Part shown: positions 47,501 to 59,500 of the stretch, one piece after another | Numbering within the stretch: position 1 is the first letter of the stretch | How the letters are laid out: each line of letters begins with the position of its first letter | From: Triatoma infestans | Taxonomy: Eukaryota; Arthropoda; Insecta; Hemiptera; Reduviidae | Assembly: GCA_011037195.1 (NCBI GenBank) | Contig: JAAEAF010001528.1 | Span: 62,001 to 126,000, forward strand | Length of the DNA stretch: 64,000 bases | Direction: 5' to 3' | Notes under the pieces: model-generated | The model's input: only the letters and a program-made list of their open reading frames with translations | Databases searched by the model: none | What the model was told of the DNA's origin: nothing | Translations under genes and position numbers: made by a program

Positions 47501-50500
47501 GAATTTACTTAACACTTATCCGAAATATATAAGGCACAATCTTAAGTAGAAAGGTGGAGGTGTCGAAAGTACGCTGAACTGAGAAGTCTTAGACTGGTCG
47601 GACATGATGCCCCAGTGTGGACACAAAGGATATTTCAAGAAAAATTTTAGATGAACAGCTGCATAGAACTCGAAGAAAGGCCGAACCTGCTTTGGATGTG
47701 GAGAGTGGGGATATGTGAACCCTAGCTAATGTCCGCAACTAGAGGACAACAGCAGCAGACAGAAACAACTAGCGATCTATTCTACGAGAGGCCAAGGCCT
47801 GTGCAAGTGGGTTGTTGTGTCATTGATGATGATGAGAATAAATCTAATAAATTGAATAAAAATAAAGTTTAACGTAAATCTAGTAAACTTTTCACCTGAG
47901 GAGTGGTATCGGTTGTTAAAACTGAAGTATTATCAACTTCAGGCTGTTTTGAAGAGTCACTAGTTTGTGCTGGAGTTTGAGTAGGCCTGAAAGAAAAAAA
48001 AACATAATTTTTTTTTAAAGGAACGAATGTACTAAATTTAATTTCCTAACTTAAAGAAATGTTATAAATATAAAACTTACATTTTTGTAAATAATTTTTT
48101 GGGAGGGAAAGTTAGTGGCGACTTAATGTGTTCTGCATTTACACTTTCTGATCTGGCACAAGCTAAATCCACAACATTTGGCGCACTTCCAACTAATGCT
48201 GTGAATTCCACGTGGTAATGTTTTATATGCATCTATAAAAGAAACAAGAAAAAAAAAATTTTTAATCATAATATAAAACAAGCCAATATAAATGTTAAAA
48301 CAATAATTTATTACTAAAAACAGACGTATACCTGCAGCAAATTCTCTTTACGAAATTTTTTATCACATCCTTGCTTAGGACACCTCCAAATTTCACTGAA
48401 CGTTGCTGCGGGAGGTTCACTATTAGAGATAATATTTTGAGGTGTTCTACATTTAGGCAACAATGTTCTTACTCTGCCTACTCGACATTGATTTTGTACT
48501 GCTAATGGACTCATAACACTGGTCCCAGCCATTATCTTCTTTTTACCAGATTTACCAATCCTACAAATAATAAATATATTTATTAACTTTATTCAAATAG
48601 TTAAAAATGAAAATAAAAACAATTCATTCACATGACTTCTAGTTGAACAATATCTAGTTCAACTAAGAATATTGCTTTTAATACCCTAGAGTGATTACGC
48701 CGTACAGCGTCAAAATTAGAGGGGGTTTGAGAAAGCAAAGAGCGCTCCCCAGAAATCTCATAATTTAAAAAATAAGTTTAAACAAAAAAAAAAATACTGG
48801 TGTGAAACACATAATTTACTCTTTGCAATTCTCACTTTCAAAGTTGCATATTTTTCTTTAGTTCACCTAATTTTATATTGAGGAGGAACAGTAAATTATA
48901 CTTAACTGATAGTTAAAGGTAAGCCTAAAGTCAAATCCCCCGTAAAGAAAGGTAAAAATTAAAGCTTCTCGAGAAAATTGGGTTAACTAATAACCAAAAA
49001 CAAAGAAATCTCTATAATAACACATTTGGCTAACCCATTTCCTTTATACAATTTTAGTATATGTACCGGCGAAACGGAATGAGGAAGTTGTTATCCTAAC
49101 CTATAAGCCAGGTTGCTATTAAAGCATTAAGGTCATTTGTCATCAGTTCAAAAATGGTATGAAAATGCCTAGACAAATTAATGATCTGGGCTGCAGCAAT
49201 AGCGTTACCCTACTTCAGGACATGTTGTTATGAAAGGAAATAAAATGGCCGACAACGTGGTAAGAAAAGACGTTGCATCTCGCTTTTTGGGCCTGAACCC
49301 TTCTATGAAATAAATGACCAGTCTCTGGGAAGAACTTTGAAATGAGGAGAAATAGAAGACAGTACAGCTCTGGAAAACCATCCCAGGACTGAAGCAAGCT
49401 AAGAACTGCCTGGGTAGTTATACCAGAAAATATTTAAAGCGTGTAACAATCTAAATTAAAATAGGCTTCGTATTTTGATATTTAAACAAAACATCAATTG
49501 AACTGTGATTACATTTCAATCAGAGAAGGTCGATGTTGTTAACTATTTGCCGGGGAGTGGGCTATAAAAGCCATGTTCACTGCGGACCTGAAAGATCTAG
49601 TGTTACGAGTTCCTTAGTTGTTAGTGATTGAATGTATGATAGTAAGTTAGATCCAAGACACATCAACTACCTCTGCTGCAGATCTGTAGGTAGTGTGTGA
49701 ATGTTGGAAGGTTCGAGATTAGAATGAAGAAGACAGGTGAAGAAGTGATTATTCCACTTCCAGGAAGAAGGCCCAACGAAAAAACTTTAGCAAAACAGCA
49801 AATAAAGGGCCATAGCTTGCCGCCCGAACAGGGATATTTCTGGGGAATGGTGTCACAGCATGCTGCGCCGATCTCTTCACCATCGAACTTACATTTTACC
49901 ACAATGCTGGGTCAACAGCCCTTAATGGAATCGAACCCTAATTTCTCGATCAAAGGCGATAGTGCTAGTCTAGATTAGCGCGAGCGCATCAAAAACTTAT
50001 AATACCTGTAAACAATTATTTAAAAAAAAAAAAAATCTAATACAACGCAATATTTTCACACGCAGGCATGTTGGAATACTAATGATAAATTATCAATTAA
50101 TGATTTACAAACCATGGTAACCAGTTGTTTACAGGCTGAAGATGTTCTTGTTTTCCAATAAGTCCTGAAAGGATTTTTGTATTTACTAGAAAATCTAAAT
50201 TTCTAGGTGTCCTAGAGCCTAATATTTGTCGTGAGTATTCTTTTAAATCTTGCGTGGTATTTAGTCTATAGCCTTCGGGACTAAAAAAATACAAAATAAA
50301 CACAAATTGCAAGTATTTTATATTACTAAATAATACTAAAAAGTACTACAAATAAATACCTGATTAAGAAAGTTTCCCACATTTGTCCAGTCCTATTAAT
50401 GCACTGTTTAGTCCAGCCAAGAGGTAACACTTTATCAGGTACTACTACTGACTTTCTGATGCCTAAAAGAGCAAAAAATAATAAATAAATAAATGAAAAA

Positions 50501-53500
50501 GATTAATTAATCTAATTTAATATTTTTATAAGAAAATGCACAATAAGTAAAACTATCTGCTTACCATCAGCACATTCAATGTTTAGTGGCTTGGCATCAG
50601 GAGATATCTCGCCAGTCCATCTATCTTCACTTTCTCCAAATAATTCATGATAATTATCACTCTGTTAAAAAAAAAAAAAAAAAAAAAATGTGCAATCAAT
50701 CCAGATAATTTGTAAGCAGAACGCAGTATTATCATTCACTGGACTGCTAAAGAACTACTACACAACCAAAAAGACTATTAAACTGTTTGTCAATTTGTTA
50801 ATTTTGTTAAAGGGATAGTGCACTGCGACCTGAAAGACCTATTGTACCCCTGGGAGCCTTCTCAGTGCACTGCCGGCCTCTGAGCAGTGTTTTTTAGCTT
50901 TAGACAACATTGCCCATTACCGGGCGGTAAGCTGTAGAGGCTCCTAGAAAAAGAAAATCTAAGGATAGTACTGCAAGTCTCTGCGTGGGAGTCTAGCTGC
51001 TACCACTGAGTTAATCCCCTCACTTTTTGTCAACTTGGTGACAACATTGCTCTAATATTAGACTTTAGATCTTTATATAAATCAAGATAAACTGCTAATA
51101 ATATAAACTGAAATACATATGTATATTCGACTCGGCTTTTTAATACAATATCAGCTTTTTCAATGCAGTAAAAGCTTCTTCTTTAACAAACTTCCCAAAT
51201 TCCTCTCTTATTCACTGAAACTTCTTTCATACAGGTATAATAAGGTCACACAAACACCTACTGAAGGAATACCTTCATACTGGATTTATATAAGATAAAA
51301 CTATTTTATGAGCAGGATTTCTATTTATATCCGCTGATTAAATAAGCCAAACATTAATACATATATAAAAATAATACTCACATCTGTACCAGCCATATTT
51401 GAATTTTCATAATCATTAGTGCCACTATCATTCATTGGACTCTGTGCATCTTCATCATCTCTATCAGACAATAATTTCTTCCTTTTTCTACCTTTTCTGC
51501 AGTGTGTATGCAACGATTGCACAATAGGTTTATTACTTGTTTCATCTTCAACACATTTATTTCGCCTTCTTCTTTTTAAATCTTTGGCAAATACATAATC
51601 ATCAAATGTTTTCCTTTTTCTTTGCCGACGTGCTTCCTTAGAATCGGCATCCATGTCAACAAAAGAATCAGCTTCTGATGGTTTTGAATCTTGGTACTAA
51701 AAAAAAAAAGAAAAAGACAAAATGAAAAGAATAAATTCTTCAACAAAAAAGAAAGCAATGGAAAATATTATTGCTAATCGTTCGTTTCTTGTAGAATACT
51801 TGAACAGTATTGGAGCAAATGATTAAATTAAAAGCATGAAAATTACTAACTCAGATTTGATTAATTTCAATTACAATGTCATGATGCAGATAGGTTATTC
51901 ATAGAATGGAGACATATTGTGAAGGATGGAATAATGATGGAAAAATATTTCTGGTTCATCTATCAAATATTGGAATAATGCGTGGTGAATTGACAGTCCC
52001 CTCACACCTTGATGAAAGTGACTCTCTTTTTCCATACTTTTGTAGCATATGCCATTCAAGAAGTTATACAAAAAAAAAATAATCTCGACAATGTAGTATT
52101 GTAGTATTAAGTATTTTCAATTAAAGATTAAATCGAAGAAGAAAAGTGATTAAATGTACAAGACATCGACATCGTTTCGGGGCAAACTATTTAAAAGCTA
52201 ATTTTTGTGCCATAAAACTGGCAGATTTTTATTTTAGCTTACTTAAAAAAATTATAATACAACTTAAGTGAGCCAATACCTAAAGATTAATGGACTAGCC
52301 AATTCTCAAAGATCTTAGCATTCCTGCGGGTATTCCTGAGAATAAAACTCACATGACACCATAAAACATTCACATTAAAATACAGTAGCTTACCATCTCA
52401 TATCACTTTCTTACATTTACACAATGGACACTATAGAGACTCATTCTATGAGAGCCTTACTAAATCTTTTAGATCCATTTTTAGAGTTTGTTTTACAATA
52501 TACTTGATAAATCAGGTATATTGGTTCAATAACACTTCAAATAGAAAAGGTGAATTTTTACTAAAAACCGATTACTTAAGAAACTTGTGCAGTCTTGTTA
52601 TTCGAACGGCTAAGCAGCAGCCACTATTAGTGATCAAATTACTAAAAGATAGTAGAAACTATCCGAACTGCGAACTTTCTATGAACTAACTAGCTAATCA
52701 TCACTAACTTTAGCAACTAAAGCGTTTTGGTTTGTTCAATATCGATATGAACTTTTTTTTAAACTTTAATTTTTCAATAATGGTTATATATTATCTGAAT
52801 ATAAAATAAAGACAATAAATAGATGCTGAGAGTGAAACAAATGTGGAAAATATACAGCAATTTCATCAGTCTCTATCACAGTTGGTATTCAGATTTATGA
52901 AATTTGAAAACATAAGATCTTACATTTTTAAATGCTCTCCATAAAGTGTACTCGAGAGAGTTCACTATTCTATTGAAAGGGTATATTTAATCATTGAAAA
53001 CCAGATATTAGGAATTTAATGTCTTTAATAATTTTGACTCTGGATTCTTATGTAGAATATAGCGGTCATAATAAACTACGCCCCCTGTCTAGATTATAAA
53101 CCCCACAAGAATGCCCGTTTCTGAAATCATTGTGAAAATACATTGATTAAGTTTTATAGTGTTATACACTAACGAAATAAACTGCTTTTTCTAAAGCAGC
53201 TCTGTCTAAACGGTTTTTTAAAGTGTACACAGAACAATTATTTTTTGTTTCAAATGTTTCAATTTCTATCATGTAACAGAAAAGCACTGGAAAAACATGA
53301 AAGTTCGCATCTTAAGTACTACATAAGAGCGATTGCGATGGTTATTAATAATTACATGTTTTTTTTTTTACACTTTTTTTCACATTTTTTCACTTTCTGG
53401 GATCCATTTTTCCTTTTTTGTATTTCTTTAATAGTAGTTGTAACTCAGAATTATCATTCAGCCTATTCTTTGCGAGGATAGTCTTACTTCAAACGTTAAT

Positions 53501-56500
53501 TTTCTAAAAACATTTCGTGGGTTCAATATTAGAACCAGACAACTGGAATTTTCTAGATTTTGAGTTAGCTGCTTCAGCATATTGTTCAGATAGTAACCGT
53601 TTCAGTGCTAGAGGTGGGTAACTAAAAAAATGACTCCAGATATGTCTGGTAACAGTTTTTTAGTTCCTCACTTCTAGCATTGAAACGGTTACTTTGTGAA
53701 CAATATTTTAGTGCAGTTAACTCAAAATCTAGAAAATTCGATTTGTCTAGTTCTAAGTGTTGAACCCGCGATTTAATATAAAATTTAAAAACAAAATTGT
53801 AATCATAACTTACCGTAATTTGTAATTTATGTAAACTTTATAACTTAAGCATCATGTAAAACGAGTAAGAAGACATATGAAAGTATTAAAAGTTAGAATA
53901 GATTGATGAAACTTTAAATCCAGAAATTATTCTATAACCGCAAATTTTTAATTTTTTTTGAATTCTGATACTTCATTCATAAATTAAATGATAAACTTCG
54001 ATGATAGTTAAGTGGGTCCACAATGCATACTCAATGAAATTAAGAAATCCAAAACAAACCCAATGTAATATTTGAAAAAACACCATGTTGTAATAACGAA
54101 TTTAAAATGTAAACTGTTCGTTATCTTAATTTTGGAACATTTTAATTTTCTTCTCAATGATCTTGAACATTCTGTGTTATTTTATGTTTAAATTTCAAAT
54201 TTAAAACATTAATACTCTCATAAAATAAACCGAAGAACCAAATTTATAATACAAAAATTTAAAATAAAAAAACATAACAAATATTTTTACTTAATATTTA
54301 CATTAAAACCAACTTGTAACAGTACATTAACATAAACTAACCTTAGCTGCTTCTTCTTCTGTTGTTTTATAAATATGATCTTCGCTTATTGTTTTTTCAA
54401 AGCCATCATAGAACAGCAGATCATATGCACCTGAAATTCATTTTAAAGGGGTTAAAATAAAGTAAATATTAATAAAAGTTTGCTCAAAGCAATCGAAATA
54501 TAAGGTATACAAATTTTAACATGAGATTTATAAACTAAATACTGCTTCTTATTCATTAAAGCTACTTGGCTTACCTTTAATTTCGAGCTTATTTAAGTTT
54601 ATGGCAAGGTAATTAATGAATCATCGTGACCCTTTTACCAAAATTTCCAAATATGCAGGTAAAATAATTTGACTATAGTAATAAATTCAATATAATTTAG
54701 TAGTGAATATTGATTGTTAATCATTTTACTTCCTTATAAAATAATAATACAATAAAAAGAGATTTATCCAATATTATTATCTTGTTATTATCCGAATGTG
54801 CTAATGAATTTTGAAAAAAAAAAAAAAAAAAATCCAGTTGGCCTCCTGAAGATATTATGTAAATTATGGATTTTTACCTATATTTGCAGCCATGAATTCA
54901 GTTTAATCTATTCAGTCAAATAAATAAGTATTGTTAACATGAATGAATTTTCGGACCAACAAAAAACACAAAAAATAATTTAGTTTTTTTCACAGTTTTT
55001 CTCTTATTACCAGCTTATTCAATTTTTTTTTTTTTTTTTTTAAGGAAATTATTTTTTAAAATTATTAGATTTTGTGTTGTCCGTTAATAAAATGAAGTCG
55101 ACTATACTTGTGTATCACTTAATTTCCAGTCACATATATTCTGAAAAGGTAATCGAATTTGTTATAATAAGAAATATTAATTCCTATGTAGAATTAGATA
55201 TCAAAGCAATACTTCTAATTAGCTTACTAATTCGTTCAAACTTTTCAGTTGATAAAAGACTGAAAATTAATTACCAATTCTAATTGTTGCCAGTGGACTT
55301 CGTTTTTGCAATAGAAGAAGCAAAAGTGAAACTGTTATTCTTTTTTATTTATAACTCAAGTTTTGTTTTGGCATACAAATTACGTGTTCAAAATCATTTG
55401 TGTACTTCCAAGTTAGAATCAGGAAAAAGAGATTTACATCACATGCAAGGACGAATTATACCAAAATCTGGAGAAAAACCCAAACGACTTTCTTGAGCTA
55501 TATTCTTTTTTAAGCTCTAACTGACATCTTTTTTTCCAAGTGAAATAACTACAATTATACCTAATTGTCTTTAAAGTGATCAATATAAACTGAATAAATT
55601 ATACTGGCACTTTGGAGCTTAACCAAGACCCTTCGAAATTCAATTTTCTCGTAAAACGTTTAATAAGTGATTACATATATTATACAATATGTGTCCAGAA
55701 TCTTCGCAACAAAGAAAATGGCGAGAAAAATAGAAATTCATGGAAATGAACACACAAAGAGAGAGGATGCTAGGTTTTTAAGAAATTTTGAAGGTCTGGA
55801 GCTGCAGTCCAATTCGAGACAGGAATCACTTGGCAATTAATATCTCTTGGTGACTGTACCACTGTTTCCAGGCTAAAGTTTATGCTACTTTTTGTTGTAC
55901 TTTGAATGAGTTGGTTCATAACACTAATTTAAAAGATGTTTGTATCTGACTGAACAGTCAAGCTGCATTGAAGGCGCTGAGTTCATGTGTCTTCACTTCC
56001 ACGTTGTTATTAGAATATTCTAGAAGACTGGAAGAGCTTTCTTCCTTTAAGATGTACTTCTAATCTAGATACCAGGTCATTTGTGAATCTTTGGGGTTGA
56101 GGAGGTAGAAAAGTTTACCAAATTAGACACCTTTCCCCCTGAGCCTGCTGCTGGTGTGCCTTTGGGCTACGTCGGCAAACATTCAGTCCTTGTGAAGAAA
56201 TTAAGTTTCAAGACCTGTGGTCGGAACAGGTTGTTTGCGGAAGAGCTTAGGCTTTCCCTTTAAGGTTATGGTCTGATTTGTTCGAACTGCGATGAAACCT
56301 AGATGGATTAGATACGAGTCTGGATTTTTGTTCTAGAGCTGGTTTGTTGTTTTTCTCTGGGATAGCTATAGGGCCCAGTGGAGCTTTGGATAATAATATT
56401 CTTAATACAGAATAATAATAATAACAGTCAATTCTATAGTGTTAAACTTCTGGAAATCGACATATGTAGTCTGAGGAATTACGAAAGATTGGGAATTTCC

Positions 56501-59500
56501 AATTCTGCTAAATGTGTACGTCTGGTTGTTTCTAGTTTAAATTCTTGAACTTAAAGACCTGAATGCTATTACACAGTCTGGTGTATTTTAAACCACAATT
56601 GTGCAATAGGGGCTATAACAGAATTTCCTCTTCCATTTCACTTATCTCTCAAGGAGCATCAGGGCTTTTTTTTTTACTTTTTCTATCTGCAACCAGAGCA
56701 AGCACTGAGATCATTTCAAATTATCTAAATAGTTTTCTGCGTAAGACATATTTTAGGTCCCCTGAGTTAGGAAAAATCTGATGGGAAACAAACACCTCAC
56801 ACTTCCTTTGTTACACTCCAACTTGAGTTCTAATTTATAAAAGTACAAATTCCAGAATCAATTCTACTTCTACTATAGAAGGATAGAGAGATATGAGATA
56901 GTGAAGCTTAATGGGCTCTGAGAGTTGTAGTAAATGACTTCCCTATCTCTAAGTGCTATTAGAATATAATATACATCTATATAATATAAGGGACAACAAA
57001 CATTAATAAAAAATACTGACTATGAAGAAAATATATCTAGAAGAACTACAAGAATTGCAGCAAAAGAAAGTCATGTGAGTAGATCACGCCAGAAGTGTTT
57101 GTTTTGTTTTTTAATTCGATTTCAAAATTTAATTCAAGCTTATTTTAAGTTTACAAAATATTTACCTATAAATCTTTCAGAAAAACCGTGAAACTGAAGC
57201 AAGAAATAATAATCATCTTAATAAATAAATATCAGATAAATACTCATGTTTTTGTTAAGAATCATCTGTTTACAAAAATACACAGAATTTTGTTATTCCC
57301 TATTTTTTAATTTTGGATTAAAGATAGTTATTAAAATATTGCATAAAATAGATGCAATTATAAATTACATACCTTTTCCAGAAATACTTTTGATAACTGC
57401 TGGAAATTTCTGCATTCTATGATTAGACCATTTAGCTAAAACTTTTTCACCAACTTTAAATTTTCCTTCAAATTTTTTAGAAGAATCTAATGAAGATTGA
57501 CGCTTAAATCGCCAGTTTTTCCTTCCGTTCCTATATCGCCTAAACTTGGCAGGATTCCGACTTCTTCTATTCCGAATAGTTGAATCTACTATAGATGGTG
57601 GCTGTTGTGATCCGATCAATTCCTCCTGGTTGGTTTTAGTTTCTGATTTCATGTTTTCTTTTTCTTCTTCTTCTTTTTTGACTTTGATATCTTCTTTTTC
57701 CACTAACCTAAAATATTAAATAAATTATATGATTTAATTAGGAGGGGGCAACAAAAACATTCACCACTGATGGGTTACAACCATTGACTGATTGATTTTA
57801 AAGGATATTTTAATAGCAATAAATCAAAAGAAAATAAAAGGAAGAAGTGAATCGAATGAACAATTCTAAACACATTACTTTCTTTTAATCCCTAGTAAGA
57901 ATAAGTATTGACTAAACGTTAAATTTTGACTGGAAATTTGGGTTCTTTGAGTAAGTAAAAATGTTTTTACCGAATTGGCCTATATGGATATGTGAACAAA
58001 GTTCTTAAAAACAAAAATCATAGAAAACTCAAACATGGTATTTCGTTTAGGTATTATCTTTTGCTTTTCGAGAAAAAAATCATCAATCGGAAATGCACTT
58101 TCAGCTTTTACTTCAGTTTTTCGAGATTTCCTAGAAAACGGTTTCAACGATTTTCTTTAAACTTCGTTTACTAACTGCAATCATTAATACTTAATACTTT
58201 TAATTGAAACATTCTCCCACAAAAGCAGATTTTAGGAAGTTCTGGAGGAACAATAGAGGAGTTTAGCTTTCCTCTAAAAATCCACAACAATACAATATAT
58301 GGTTCTGCCAACTATATAATATTAATATACTTTTTGAAGCATTTTTTGAATTCCAAATTTGAATAAAATCGATTAATTAAAAATGCATCTTTACAATTCA
58401 ATAGGTTTTCGAATTTTCTTGATTATAACCAATTCTTTTAAAATTGAAATACCAACTGCATTGATATAAATCTATCACTTTTATTTATAACCTTTTTTCT
58501 GGAAAAAATGCTTTTTTGGAGGTTCTGAGAAATCTGCGACTTCAAATCTTATATGTTGGGTGTGTTAAATATAATCACCATCTCTTCTGGAGTACAATGT
58601 ACAATCACTACTATAACTTGACTGGGTAGATTTATGTCAAGTGAAATGAGTAAATCTTGGAAGTGTAAATTTGTCTTTTTATATATAATATATTAACAGG
58701 AGTAAAAGATAGTCATGCGATTGTTTCATACGTTTTTTTTTTCAAAGAACTCTATGAAACTCCCAAACTTTTCACACGATCACAAGATTTTCTTCTGTAT
58801 AATGTAATAATGTGGGTAGCTTTTTAATTAAAGCCTTTGCATTAAGTTGCAAATCACAGTGTTGCCCTTTATTTAAGGATAAATGTAAGATTTAGATAAA
58901 ATCGCTAAAATATATTCACAATATTTCATTTTTCAATTCTATCAATTTTTTTAATAATCAATAATTTGGAATAATTATATGAAAATATAACACATTAAGT
59001 ATTATCTTCTTATTAATATTAATTTAAGAACATTAAATATTAACCTAATGTTTTAAAAAACCTTCTGAAGGTAACCTTCCCCTCTTCACTGTGTTGATTG
59101 TACATTGTGACATTTTCTTATTTAAATTTCTTCCTTATTATTAAATTTTAACAGTTTTAACTGCCATAGAGAAAATTCAGTTGTGCTCATTGTTCATATA
59201 AGAGAATCATACATTTTCAAAAAGATCTGAAGAATGCGAAACAACTTTCCTTACAAGATGAATGATTTGTTGATTTATGCCAATTCTATTAACTAAACAC
59301 CTGAGGAAATTGTGGGTGGGAAGAAAAGGGACCAATTAAATCTGTATTTACCATAATTTGTATAAAGTTCTGCTGATCTAACCCACCATCATACGCAGCA
59401 ACTGTCCTGCTCCATGAAGACTAGGGAAGACATATATGAAAGATGAGGTAGGCTGCATTGTTTTTAGCTATTTTTTTTATTTCTGCCAATCCCTCAATGT

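Noticed and set aside
49697..49978. 93-codon plus-strand frame
   Set aside because: It overlaps the LTR-like and tRNA-like repeat segment; composition is repeat-derived.
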